Shown: positions 11,365 to 22,325 of the stretch, piece by piece
Numbering within the stretch: the stretch's first letter is position 1
Layout of the letters: the number at the start of each line of letters is the position of its first letter
From: Antedon mediterranea
Lineage: Eukaryota; Echinodermata; Crinoidea; Comatulida; Antedonidae
Assembly (NCBI RefSeq): GCF_964355755.1
Contig: NC_092676.1
Coordinates: forward strand, 11,578,288 to 11,642,287
Direction of reading: 5' to 3'
Length of the DNA: 64,000 nucleotides
Program-made: the position numbers and the translations under genes
The notes under the pieces: generated by a model
The model's database searches: none
Told to the model about the DNA's origin: nothing
The model's input: the letters and a program-made list of their open reading frames with translations, nothing else

Positions 11365-13256
11365 TTATCCGTTCCCTCTCCTGGTCTGAAATGTAGAACA
11401 ATCTACCCGTACAACCCTTTGTTTCAATTTCAACACGGCAGAAAAATCCATATTTTCATCCTTACTATTTGGCCACTGAAATATGTTCTTGTTAATTCTG
11501 CTGCCAGATTTTAAAAAAGACACCAACGCATCTTCATCATCTATATCAACAACTTTGCCGATGTACCATTCTTCATCATATAATGCCGATACCCAATCAT
11601 CAACATGGAATTGAATTTTGCTGCTTTGCTTGGTATTTTGCTTTTGACGTTTCGTTAAGCTATGGACTATCCATCCGGGGCACATGTTATCAGCAGAAGA
11701 GGTTTCTTGACACGCTCCACAGTAGCAAGATACATTGCGTACCATCACTTCTCCACTGATGCCTCTCACTGCATGGAGATTTGTAGTCCCGGGAACAGGT
11801 CTTATGTTTGGCCATTTCATTTGTATTTCCGATTCTGCAGCCACACATTCCTCATTAGTAACAAAAAAGTACTCTATGCGTGAGTTTTCTCTTTCTTGAC
11901 AAGCCCAAGCAAAGAAGTCGTGGGCATCTTGGATCACTGCCGCACCACGTTTTACGGCTTCGTCCGCCAAGCGTTTTACTGTTCCGCCAATGCCGTCGCA
12001 TGGCCCTTTTCCATGCCCAGCTTCGAAGTAGTCCCAGCTGGCATTAATATTATGGAAAAGTATGTTGTGATTAGATATGATGGAGAATATTGTTTTATTC
12101 CGGTATTGTGATGTTGGACTATCGGTCCAATAATGGATAGTCTTTAATTCTGGCAAGATCCCTCTCAATTTTGGCACCAGCTTCTTTAAAATTGCAAACA
12201 CAGTAGAAGCGTTGTGTGCGCGGGTGTCTGAAACCGCTACCATGCTATGATGCTTAATTTCGCCATCATGAAAGTAAGCAACTATAGGGTGTAAAGTAAC
12301 ACCGGTCTGATTCCAGTAGGCGCTTTGCACTTCTTCCATCGGCACACATGTGTAATTCTGAGCGAAATCCATATGTATGACGCATTCTCCTTCTTGCAGG
12401 TTTTCTTTACACTCTCTTATAGCAGTGTATTGTGCTGTAACCCGTTGTGCATGTTTTCGGAAACCAATAGTTGTAGTTACAAATAAGTCTGCAAATGGGC
12501 TTTTGTCGACTCTTTGTTGAACAAGTTTAGTTTTCTTCTTACCGAAATTGTCCGGGACACGTTTCCATTCTTCATACTGGATCTCTTGATCTGGTATACG
12601 TTTGGCAAGATCAGATATCTGTGTGTCGGTGATTGATTTGATTGCTTCATCGGGGCTTGTGATTGTGATCACACCTAGAGATTTTAATACCTTTAACTGA
12701 AGGGCAAAGTTCTGATGTTTTTGGCAAAGACTTGTGTTTCTTGCTGTGAATTTGACAAGTTTAATATTAGCATTTCTTTGTCGGATTTTCTTAAACGAGG
12801 AAAAAGAAACCTTCCGTTGCTCGGGATTTTCACTTTTGTACTTGGCAAACAAGTTCATCATGTAATCATTGAGGTATCTTATCTGGCGTTTTTCTTTGGT
12901 AGAAGATGTTTTGCAGGCATCTCGTTTTCCTGGCATAATCCTGGAGTTGTCATCTCTTTCCATGAAGCCTAATACTTCATTATGAAGAACTCCCCACGCC
13001 TTTTTTACATACTTCGCAGCTGTGATTCCTTGCTCTTTCGTCTTGGATAGGTTACGTTGACCAAGGCCCGACTCCCTTGAAACACGCGCGATTAACCTGT
13101 ATTTCTTGATTATCTTTCCAGATAGAACATTGCTAATCATTCTTCTGGCCTTCTGCCCTTGATTTATCTCTGTGCTCTCTCTTATTTCATCAAGCAGTGC
13201 ATGTGAAAGCAGGAGTTGTTTTTTCAACCCTTTGGGTACTGATCTTGGTGACATAC
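11365..13256 (-). CDS. DDE-type transposase-like protein, main exon
   Basis: A 629-residue open frame from ATG 13,254. It belongs to a multi-copy invertebrate protein family I recognise by motifs but cannot name: HMDFAQNY around residue 294, YWTDSPTSQY around 375, and FEAGHGKGPCDGIGG around 410. D296, D378 and E411 (or D420) are plausible DDE/D catalytic residues; an RNase H-like transposase fold is inferred. A Cys cluster (CYCGAC...C, about 505-525) follows, then a Tudor/chromo-like segment around WYIGKVVDID (about 555-590). The minus-strand acceptor TTTTCTAG precedes GTATGTCACC. Splicing to the exon ending at 13,541 keeps frame. No internal stop is present, so this part may still be expressed. 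Confidence 0.7.
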
Positions 13257-13540
13257 CTAGAAAATTGGAAATTACATCAATACTAAATTAAGTACAGTTT
13301 AGAATATTTAAATATTATCTCAATTGATATGTTCAGGAAGATAATGGGTTAAGCGGCATGTAATGGGCAGAAAAAGAAAATACGTATATTCACATCACCA
13401 TACACGACATGGAACAAGTTATCATTTATAAGGCCTTGAGTACATTCTGTGGATATTTGCTCTATATTATAAATAGCCAATATTATCATTATTAATAATA
13501 ATTATGTGTGAATAAAACAGTACATTCATTCGTGACGTAC
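13257..13540 (-). other. Intron of the transposase-like gene
   Basis: A 284-bp intron on the minus strand with donor CAG|GTACGT and acceptor TTTTCTAG. Joining the two exons after ...AATGCAG with GTATGTCACC preserves the reading frame, giving Gly then Met across the junction. Confidence 0.65.
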
Positions 13541-13790
13541 CTGCATTTCGTAAATCCTGATTTGCTTTCGATCTTGGAGAGTCAGTACTACTCATGGACG
13601 AGTCATGACTGGTAGATGGGATGCAATTCTTATTTACTTTCTTCAGAGCTCTTTCATAGCGCTTGTTTATGGTTTTTTTTTGTCTGGTCATTTTCTGTAA
13701 CTCCAGATTTAATTTTTCGATGCGACGATGGGCTCGACTTAGTGCTCTGCCAACACGTTTTCGAGTAGAAATACGTCTCTTAAACGACAT
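13541..13790 (-). CDS. Upstream basic coiled-coil exon of the transposase-like gene
   Basis: Encodes about 83 residues from ATG 13,790: a strongly basic N-terminus (MSFKRRISTRKRVGR...) followed by a predicted coiled coil (EKLNLELQKM...) and a Ser-rich tail, ending at a consensus donor. The segment just upstream on the minus strand reads CCGTTGTTTCAG, a good acceptor. The ATG may therefore be internal, with an earlier exon existing. The likely partner is the piece at 19,392-19,686, now separated by a LINE. Confidence 0.6.
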
Positions 13791-14299
13791 CTTGATGCAG
13801 CTGAAACAACGGTTGGTTTTTAAAATTTTCTAATACTGCTGCTCTAAAAACATCGAAAAATCTCAGTTCTTAACCAACGGATTTTTAATATAGATAGCAC
13901 TGAAGACATACGAAAACTGCTGAACTTAAATAAACCTGCATCGGAGTTGAAATCTGTGTTGAAACTTGGTTTTTCAAATTGATCATCAGGTAGGCTCCAG
14001 TCAGTGTATTGTAACGCTAAGCCGTTACGTTGGTCCCCCACGAAAACCGATCGTATAGTAGGTTACTCAAATAAATTGAATCGACCATTCTATAATTTCC
14101 GTCTACTTTAATATTTGACATTAAACTTTTTTGTAAAGAATCAACTTATCAACGATCGTGAAGATCTCGACCTTAGTTACAAGAAATATCAAAGTTTAAT
14201 ATCTCTGTTAGCTGTTTTTACAAATTTAAACTGATTTTACTGAGAAGATTGACACGTATTTTTAGCGCTTTTTGTCAGATCAAAGGAATCGCCGCCCAG
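13791..14299. other. Gap between transposase-like exon and LINE
   Basis: No firm gene. A minus-strand frame at 13,844-14,062 is open (it contains DWSLPDDQFEKPSF) and has a GTATGT donor-like site, but it has no ATG and its splice phase does not fit the next exon well. It could be a decayed intermediate exon. The 5' boundary of the LINE lies near 14,300 but I cannot fix it exactly. Confidence 0.35.
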
Positions 14300-14414
14300 T
14301 GCAAGCTATTACGCAACACTGAAAGGACTGTCAAGATCTTTTGTTTTCTTTTGTTTTTGGTCTTCACGCTTGATCGACTCTCGGTTTACAATAGCTTTTT
14401 GATACGACTTGGCG

Positions 14415-16053
14415 ATGGCTGATAAGAAACAGAAAAAGAAAAACGAAAAAAAGAAGATATACAAATGCCAAGCTAATACAAATGGTATACATATGGAAAA
14501 AGAAATGGAGAGGATCGACATATCTGATTCTCCCCCAACACTAACAAAAATGGATTCTAAGCCAAACTCACAAACTGCTTGTTCTCCGCCAACCTTATTG
14601 AGAATCTGTGATGAATTCCCTCCAATAAATGAGCAACATCCTGGATCCTTTGATAAAAGGTTTAACGATATTATTGTCAACTATATGGAAGAAAACTATG
14701 AGCTTAAGCTACAAATTGTAAGAACAGAAAATGAAAATCTCAGAACAGAAAACAAATCACTAAAATCTGAGGTTGAGTCTCTGAAACAAAGGCATCTAAA
14801 AATACACTGTCCCAAAAAAAAATGATGACATTTCTAAAATTAGAGCTGAGATCGACAAATCTAATGAAAGAATGAAAAAATTGGAGAAGGAAAACAAAAA
14901 TCTGAAACTTGACTTTGAGTCTTGGAAGTTATGGGAAAAACGGACAATGAACAAAGAAGAACAAATAAAGACATTACGTCAACAAGTTACAGAAACGGAG
15001 CGTAGCTTATCCATAGCTAAAGACGAAATATATGAACTAAAAAGAACGCAAATTGCCATCGACACCTCAGATTTTGAACTACAACGTAGGACGAGAAAAC
15101 AAATAATGGAAAGTCACACAAGTTCTACGACAACGCAAACAAGGAAAGTTTCTTCTAACACAAACGATTCTATTACACAAACTGAACAATTGATTGATAA
15201 TCTGTTTGAGGAGCTTACCAACAGGCAGCCATCTTCTACTCCTTCAAAACTGACCAAATCAAAATCATCTGCGTCTGCTGCATACCAGGATCAACTAAGC
15301 CAATATAGAAACAAACACAAACAGATACACTCTGATACAGCTTTAGATAAAAAAATCTTGATTATTGGAGATTCGATGATAAAACAGTTTAAACCAAAAC
15401 GACTTAGCAGGTCAACAAATCTGAACGTAATCTGTCAGACAATGAGAGGCGCGAAAATTGATGACATTGCACACAAGGCAGCAGTACTGTCAACAGAACA
15501 TAATGTGGATAGAATTATTCTACACGCGGGAACTAATAACTCCTCAGATGACCCAGCCACTATTGCAGTAAAAATATCATCTCTCGGAGAATCTTTACAA
15601 CCGAGAAGAGTAACAATCTCCTCGATAATTCATCGAAAACATGAATCTCTTACAGAATCTAAGCGTATAAACGATGCCAATGACAAGATACGAGCAGTTG
15701 CTAGACAGCGAAATTGGGGCTTTATTGACAATAGTTGTATCATGTCAAAACACCTGTCTTCGGATGGAACTCACCTAAACCAAATTGGAGTTGGGTCATT
15801 TGCCAAAAATGTTATAAACCACATAAATGGAAATTCGTGCGACGAATCTTTGTCTGTACCTGTGCCTGACATACACAAGCCACAGTCGTCGATTTTTCAT
15901 CGTGCGAATATGTATCAACGACTAACGCAAGCAAATCGTCCATTGGAGAATCATCAATTTCTACAAATAAAACCCCACAGAGATCAAATACACCAAGAGT
16001 GGAGCCAGTACCTGGACACAGTCCGCCGACTGCAAAAGGACACAGCGCCATAA
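14415..16053 (+). pseudogene. LINE ORF1: coiled coil plus SGNH/GDSL esterase, one frameshift
   Basis: The first frame (ATG 14,415) runs through a Lys-rich start into a coiled coil and stops at 14,823 immediately after a run of nine A (14,814-14,822). The next frame continues the coiled coil without a break in heptad character and extends to 16,053. One extra A in the homopolymer explains the shift. The second part holds an SGNH/GDSL-type esterase: IIGDSMIK (block I Ser), HAGTNN (block III) and DGTHLNQIG (block V Asp/His), about residues 165-310 of the second frame. Esterase ORF1 proteins are known in CR1/L2 elements and are thought to help membrane or RNP interactions. Confidence 0.8.
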
Positions 16054-19000
16054 GTACTCATTTTTCTAAATTAAAATTATGTGTACTTAATGCTCGATCC
16101 ACGCAACGCAAAGCCTCAAGAAAAGGAGTGGAGCAAGTATCTGGAAATGGTGAGACGAGTACTAAATCCACAGAAAAGCATAGGTCTAAAGAAAAAGCAC
16201 ATCTTAATTTTGGCGTTCTAAATGCACGTTCACTGCGTAACAAGTGTGATGAATTTGTGGACTTAGTTGTTAGCTATAATCTAGATGTAGTGGCGGTGTC
16301 TGAAACCTGGTTAAGACCAGACGATGATCTTGTGATTGGAGATTTAACTCCACTAGGATATCACTTTGTGCATGTCCCTAGGGTGGACAAAACTGGGGGT
16401 GGTGTTGGAATTCTGTCTAAGTCAAGCTTAGTTGTTAACTTGAAAACGGATGTACATACATATGCATCATTTGAGGCTATACATGTGCATATTACGTCTA
16501 ACTCGAAATCTCTTCGTTTAGTTAACATATATCGACCACCAACCTTGTCTGTTACAGAGTTCCTAAATGATTTTGAAAAAATGTTGTTTGACTTTATTCT
16601 CTTTTCGTCTGAAATTGTTTTCTGCGGAGACTTTAATATCCATATGGATAATAAAAAAAATGTGGCAGCGGATAGATTTAAAACACTGCTTAGATCGTTT
16701 GGTCTCCAGCAGCATATAAATGAACCCACACACTGTAGTGGGCACTGCCTCGACCTTATCATCACTAGAGATGATCTACTGCTCTCGGATGTAAAGATAC
16801 ACCCTGGCCTGTCAGATCATTTTGCCATATTTTGCAAGTTTGATCTTAAACGGCCCACAACACACAAAACTGTAAGAAAAAGTCGCAACCTAAAACAAAT
16901 TGATATTGAGAAATTCACAAATGACATTAAAGCCTGTGTGTCTAATATAACCGATGTAAGTGTAATTCTTGAAGACAGTGTAGAAAGCTATTTTGATCTC
17001 AGAGCTGTACTTGATTTACATGCGCCAGTTCAGAACAAAACAATTAGGCAAAAGGAAGCTAAACCGTGGTATACCGATGAAATTCGATCTGAAAGGAAAG
17101 TACGTCGTCAACTTGAACGTAAATGGATGAAATCAAAGCTTCTTAAGGATAGACAGGAATACTGTGTTCAAAGATGCGTTGTAAATGGACTGATTGAAAA
17201 GGCCAAGACGCGGTATTACTCTAGTCTGGTTAGTGACTGCACAGGTGATCAAAAGAAACTTTTCAATATAGTAAATAAACTTTTACATCACTCCAAGTCA
17301 TCGGTCCTTCCTTCGTCTGTCTCCGATGAAGCTCTTGCTGAAAGATTTTCTGTGTTTTTTGTAAATAAAATTAAATCAATTCGTGATTCACTAGAAAATG
17401 AAAATACTGCCGAAGTTATAACTGCTTCTGATAAATGTAATATATCTTATGGTTTAACTAGGTCTATACGGTTTTCTCAGTTCGAACCTGCAAGTGATGA
17501 GGAAATTTTAAAAATTGTCAAAAATTCTCCCTCTAAATCGTGTGCACTTGACCCGGTACCAACTTCACTGATTAAGAAATGTACTTCTGCATTTATTCCA
17601 TTAATCACACATATTGTTAATAAGTCTCTTGAAAGTGGTTCTTTCCCAGAGTCTCTAAAAGTCACCCATGTTCGACCCACATTGAAAAAAACAGGTCTAG
17701 ATCCCGAGATTCTGAAAAACTACAGACCTATCTCGAATCTTAGTTTTTTAGGAAAAATAATTGAGAAGGTTGTTTCTAAACGGATTTTGTCGCATGTACA
17801 AAAACATGGCCTACTTGATCCGTATCAATCTGCCTACAAAGCGCATCACAGTACTGAAACGGCATTACTTCGTGTAAATAATGACATCCTACGTGGGATG
17901 GATGATGGAAAGCTAACTGCTCTAGTATTATTAGATTTAAGTGCAGCATTTGATACGGTTGATCATTCTGTGTTGCTAAATAGACTCAGTACTTATATTG
18001 GTATTGAAGGAAATGCACTTGATTGGTGTCGGTCATATTTGGAAAAACGACCTCAACACGTATGTATGGGTGATGCTATTTCAAAAGCTTCTTTTCTAAA
18101 CTTTTCGGTACCACAAGGATCTGTTCTTGGGCCGCAATGGTTTACTATTTATTTACACCCAATACGGGATATCATAAGTAAATATGATCTGTGCTATCAT
18201 GTTTATGCTGATGATACTCAGATTTATATTTCTTTTAAACCTACTATGAAACACAGTGACATTTCTTTGGAATTGCTCCAACATTGTATCTATGAATTGC
18301 GTGTCTGGATGAAAAACAACTTTCTTAAATTAAATGATGAAAAAACAGAATTTGTTCTCTTTGGATCAAAACAGCAGTTGGAAAAACTGCCACCAAGCTT
18401 TATTCACATTGGTGAAACCCAAATTGACCCGGCTAGGCAGGTTAGAAATCTTGGGGTTGAAATGGATGTGGGTATGACTATGATTTCTCATATCTCAAAA
18501 ACTATTTCTGCGTCGTCTTTTCACTTGCGAAACATTCGAAGGATTCGCAAGTTTATAAATGAGACAGCAGCTAAACAACTTGTTCATGCTTTTGTCACTT
18601 CACGACTAGATATGGGAAACTCTTTGCTATACGGGCTACCACAAAAACAACTCCACAGGCTCCAACTGATTCAAAATACAGCGGCACGAGTTGTTAAAAA
18701 ATTACCAAGATATGGACACATATCAAATACTTTGAAAATATTGCATTGGCTCCCTGTTAGGTACCGCATTGTTTTTAAAATATTACTCTTTGTTTTTAAG
18801 TCTATAAATGGCATGGCTCCTGAGTATATTTCTGACATGCTTAGGCTGTATGTTCCCGGACGTAATCTGCGTTCTAGTGACTCGCTGCTTCTACATCAGC
18901 CTAAGTCTCACCACTCATGGGGTGACAGAGCATTCTCCGTTACTGCTCCTCGTCTGTGGAATGCTCTACCGAGCTCTATAAGATTTTGCAAAACTGTTGA

Positions 19001-19067
19001 TACTTTTAAAAAATTATTAAAAACACATTTATTCATTAAGGCATATGGAAATCATGAGGTTTCTTAA
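15999..19067 (+). CDS. LINE ORF2: endonuclease and reverse transcriptase
   Basis: A 1,022-codon open frame overlapping the end of ORF1 in another frame. It has no ATG at its upstream boundary, so the start is unknown (reinitiation or a downstream Met). The AP endonuclease (about residues 70-280) has LNARSLRNK, SETWL, a GGGVG loop, FCGDFNIH and SDHFAI. The reverse transcriptase (about 490-780) has NYRPISNL, LDLSAAFDTVDH, VPQGSVLGP and YADDTQIY with the catalytic Asp pair present. The C-terminus has HWLPVRYRI, the WNALPSSIR region and an FKKLLKTHLF ending. No internal stop, so this copy looks young, although ORF1 is frameshifted. Confidence 0.85.
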   Translation: MEPVPGHSPPTAKGHSAISTHFSKLKLCVLNARSTQRKASRKGVEQVSGNGETSTKSTEKHRSKEKAHLNFGVLNARSLRNKCDEFVDLVVSYNLDVVAVSETWLRPDDDLVIGDLTPLGYHFVHVPRVDKTGGGVGILSKSSLVVNLKTDVHTYASFEAIHVHITSNSKSLRLVNIYRPPTLSVTEFLNDFEKMLFDFILFSSEIVFCGDFNIHMDNKKNVAADRFKTLLRSFGLQQHINEPTHCSGHCLDLIITRDDLLLSDVKIHPGLSDHFAIFCKFDLKRPTTHKTVRKSRNLKQIDIEKFTNDIKACVSNITDVSVILEDSVESYFDLRAVLDLHAPVQNKTIRQKEAKPWYTDEIRSERKVRRQLERKWMKSKLLKDRQEYCVQRCVVNGLIEKAKTRYYSSLVSDCTGDQKKLFNIVNKLLHHSKSSVLPSSVSDEALAERFSVFFVNKIKSIRDSLENENTAEVITASDKCNISYGLTRSIRFSQFEPASDEEILKIVKNSPSKSCALDPVPTSLIKKCTSAFIPLITHIVNKSLESGSFPESLKVTHVRPTLKKTGLDPEILKNYRPISNLSFLGKIIEKVVSKRILSHVQKHGLLDPYQSAYKAHHSTETALLRVNNDILRGMDDGKLTALVLLDLSAAFDTVDHSVLLNRLSTYIGIEGNALDWCRSYLEKRPQHVCMGDAISKASFLNFSVPQGSVLGPQWFTIYLHPIRDIISKYDLCYHVYADDTQIYISFKPTMKHSDISLELLQHCIYELRVWMKNNFLKLNDEKTEFVLFGSKQQLEKLPPSFIHIGETQIDPARQVRNLGVEMDVGMTMISHISKTISASSFHLRNIRRIRKFINETAAKQLVHAFVTSRLDMGNSLLYGLPQKQLHRLQLIQNTAARVVKKLPRYGHISNTLKILHWLPVRYRIVFKILLFVFKSINGMAPEYISDMLRLYVPGRNLRSSDSLLLHQPKSHHSWGDRAFSVTAPRLWNALPSSIRFCKTVDTFKKLLKTHLFIKAYGNHEVS

Positions 19068-19391
19068 AGTTGTTTAGACTTAGAATTGTTTTGTATACCT
19101 TTTCCTGGCCAGCATTATCTTTGGGGTGCATCTGTCTTGGTTGTTGTCTCTGAGCACCCGGTCGTCTGTGGCAAGGCAAATGTGTATCCTGCTCCTTTGT
19201 TTGGTCACCTAGGTAGGGGTCCGGGACCGCGACAGAACGACAACGGATGGGGACCCTCCAAAGAAATTGCATTTTATTTGTCAGGAATTTGTATGATTTA
19301 TTTCTTTTTTATTTTTAAATGCGCCTTGAGCACTCTGGAGTGGTATGTGCGCTTTAAAAATCTTATTATTATTATTATTATTATTATTATA

Positions 19392-19686
19392 TTAGAGGAG
19401 AAGTTGGTGAAACCACATCGGAAGATATGGGTGAATCATCATTACTACTACTAGGTTCGTCAGCTTCTTCTGGGTGTTGTACTTGTAGTTGGGCTTGAAC
19501 TTGCTTCACGTACCTTCGATGTTTCTGTACTCTTCTTTTCACCGTCGCTCTCCGTGCATTTCTATCTTTTGTTGTAAGTTCTGCTGACGGAACATAGTAT
19601 TTCATTACACGTCTTGCTTCTGCTTGCAAGTACTCTGCTCCTCGCTTCTCTTTTTGTCGTTCCCGATACGCCGCCTGAATCTCGGC
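19392..19686 (-). pseudogene. Probable N-terminal piece of the transposase-like gene
   Basis: An open minus-strand frame of about 98 codons reading EIQAAYRERQKEKRGAEYL, then KYYVPSAELTTKDRNARR and a basic coiled-coil stretch, then a Ser/Pro-rich acidic tail. Basic R/E/K/Q-rich N-termini of this type are common in the same multi-copy transposase-like family. The frame is closed upstream by TGA (19,687-19,689), while an ATG sits one base out of frame at 19,691, suggesting a 1-nt frameshift near the start. Downstream it runs straight into the LINE (ATT)n tail. Inference: the LINE cut it off from the exon at 13,541. Confidence 0.5.
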
Positions 19687-19710
19687 TCATGACTTTACCA
19701 GTGTCACCTA

Positions 19711-22325
19711 GGCCCGTATTCATGAAAGGGGACTAACTTTAGTCCTGGATTATCTCTGGATTTAGTCCTGGACTATTTTGAAATGGTATTCATGAAAGGG
19801 GACTAACTTTAGTCCTGGACTAAACCTGGACTAAACCTGGACTAAAACCAGCAAAAGATAGTCCACCCAAGGGGTAGGTTTAAGAATAGTTTCAATATTT
19901 TTTAGATAATATAGTTTAATTTCATTTATTTTTCTATTGGTTTAGACTGCTGAACACATATCTGGTCAATATTATATGCCTCCTCTACTACCGTCCTGTT
20001 TGGCTACATGGAATGATGCTGTTGGTCATGTAAGGTAATAAGATAAAGACAACTATTTAAAATGTATTAATAAATTGTCTAAACAAATTGCATCCTGTGA
20101 ACTACACAAGGTGTGTGGGGGATTGAATAAAAAAATCCTGGATCCACCCACTGCATAGTTATCTAGGAAGGCCTGATTTCTGGATATTTTCATCATATTA
20201 AGTTAAGCAGTATTATTGAAAAAAAAAAATGGAGTGGAGTATTGTGACAAATTATCTAGGCTTGTAAGCCTACAGTTTTTGTTGGCCAGGGCTAAAGATT
20301 GTCTATCGTCTACCGCTATTATCTGTACTGTGTTAATTAAAGTTTGGATGTAATATAATTTAACATTATTTATTTTTTTTAGATACAATTGCTAACAAAC
20401 CTGGATGGAGCGCAATAATCATGCAGAGAGAAACAGGACTACCAAAACAATTGTATAGCAAGTTGTACGGTACTTGTGTAGTAATAAATGAAAATAAGAA
20501 TACCCATATAAAAACAACAAATGAAACTTTTTAAATTACTGTATTGTTTTATTCAAAAACAGTAAATAAATAAATTAAAATACCATATTACTGTAGTTTT
20601 GTCAGCATGTACATTCATGTTCAGATCACAGAATTCTGTTCAGTTTTTATTTAGATAAATAATTTGTGACTGAAATACATATATATACAATTGTCATCAA
20701 AATAAATAGTTTTGTTTATACTTAAAGATGGTCATCATGTCTTGAATTATTTTTATGTCCGATTCTCAATTCTGCAGTCGAGCCAGTTTATACTCTGTGA
20801 TAATTTTGCAATCACAGCTCCAACAATGAAAATAGTAGTATAATAACAGTATTTAAACAATGTTGATGCCTTGCTAACTTGAAAATCTGTGTAGATAAAA
20901 AAAAAGAGGAAATTTACAATAAATATTGGAAATTAGTAACTGTATTATGTTTTTTTTTATATTTTCCTGTGAAATTACTTTTTAATCAATATTTCTGTTG
21001 AACATGTTTTTCTTATTTCTATGTTTTTTGTTTGCTTTGCTATATTTATTTGTTTGTTTTATGTATTTATATGAGGGCCCCTTGAATTATGGTCATCATG
21101 CATACTGTATGCTAGGTTCACCATTTAACAAAAAACAAAATAAAACATTTGAAATAATTATATATAAAAGGTAGTGCACTATTTAAATGTGATATCTCAT
21201 TGTAAATCTTATTGAACACAGATCTTCAATTAAATAATGCATGTTATTGTTATGCCTACTACCCGGAGACTACCCTGGCCAGTAGCTAGTAGTAGTAGAA
21301 GGCAGGCTATTGCTCTACTCTAGTCTAGTAGTAGGAACTAGATAGGCAAGGTTGCAGTTAGCTAGGTTAGGCCTTTTTTTTATAAATTTAATCATCATAT
21401 TATTATTATTATTATTATTATGAATCAACCTACTGTAACAGATCAATTAATAATAACAAATGATGAACCCATTTTTTTAAACAAAATATAAAAAAGGACA
21501 AAATTAGTAGTACTACTAGCTAGGCCTACCTAGGCTAGAACTAGTAGTAGTAGCAGTAGTAGGAGTCTGCCTATAATCCTCCTATATATAATAATAAATA
21601 TAGGCCTTGTAGTTAGCTAGTTATTAGGCTAGTCTAGATCTAAAGAGTAGACAGTAGTTACTACTGGAACAAGGCCTAGGCTAGGTAGCAGGCCATAGTT
21701 TTAGTGAAACTAGTGTAGGCCTAGGACTATAATAGTGGGTGGGAATACTAGGCCTAGATAGTAGTTGCGCCTAGGCTAGTCTAGGTAGGCATAGAGAGGT
21801 AGACTAGGCCTAGGCCTAGTCCAACAAGGTAGGCCTAGCTGGCCTAACTAGGCTAGCTAGGCCTGAAGTTCGCCTTAAAATTCAAATAAAATTACACAAG
21901 AGTCTTCTTTAAATATTCAAGACTTACTTTGTTTTCCAATAATTTCATTTATGCTTCTGGTTTAATGGCAAAATTAGTTGTTTTATGTTACTATTTATTC
22001 ATCAGGCATCTGTCACACGTGTACACGTACTGTGTGTGCAGAACCTATAATCTGACCTCTAGTTGAACTTGTGCAGGGTAAAATTATACCCTGGACGCGT
22101 AGTACGCGATTGCAATGCTAGCGTGTTTAGAACAATTTTAGAAGGAAACATCATGGACCACCTAGCTGCTGTAATTTTCCGTGGCTTAATCCAGGACTAT
22201 TTAGTCCAGGTTTCATGAATACCATATCAAGGATAGTCCAGGATTATCCTTAGTCCTGGACTAGATAGTCCAGGACTAAGGATAGTCCAGGACTAAAGAT
22301 AGTCCCCTTTCATGAATACCGGTCC
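19711..22325. mobile_element. 2.6-kb TIR transposon copy L, TA target duplication
   Basis: Left end GGCCCGTATTCATGAAAG, right end the reverse complement of GGACCGGTATTCATG. Both ends continue into GGGGACTA and arrays of AGTCC(T/A)GGACTA. Flanks are TA at 19,709-19,710 and 22,326-22,327. The end sequence is repeated internally about 73 bp in (19,784). The interior has a (TAGGCCTA)n-like and CTAGTAGT low-complexity zone (21,270-21,870) and a short exon-like stretch after TTTTTTTTAG near 20,382, but no transposase. Non-autonomous; a 2-bp TA duplication with GG termini could fit ISL2EU-like or Tc1/mariner-like elements, which I cannot decide. Confidence 0.7.

Larger units (their letters stand above)
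14300..19391 (+). mobile_element. CR1/L2-clade non-LTR retrotransposon (near full length)
   Basis: About 5.1 kb with a 5' UTR, ORF1 (coiled coil plus SGNH esterase), ORF2 (AP endonuclease plus reverse transcriptase) and a 3' UTR ending in an (ATT)n tail at 19,363-19,391 after GCGCTTTAAAAATC. An esterase-bearing ORF1, the ORF2 C-terminal HWLPVRYRI and WNALPSSIR motifs, and a short microsatellite tail instead of poly(A) are typical of CR1/L2. It splits the minus-strand transposase-like gene (exon pieces on both sides). I see no clear target-site duplication, and these clades often lack one. Confidence 0.85.

Noticed and set aside
11662-12972. Plus-strand frames opposite the transposase-like exon
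   Set aside because: Antisense shadows of the 629-codon frame with no motif or splice support.
13844-14062. Minus-strand frame with DWSLPDDQ as a firm exon
   Set aside because: No ATG, and the best donor gives the wrong phase for the next exon; kept only as a possible remnant.
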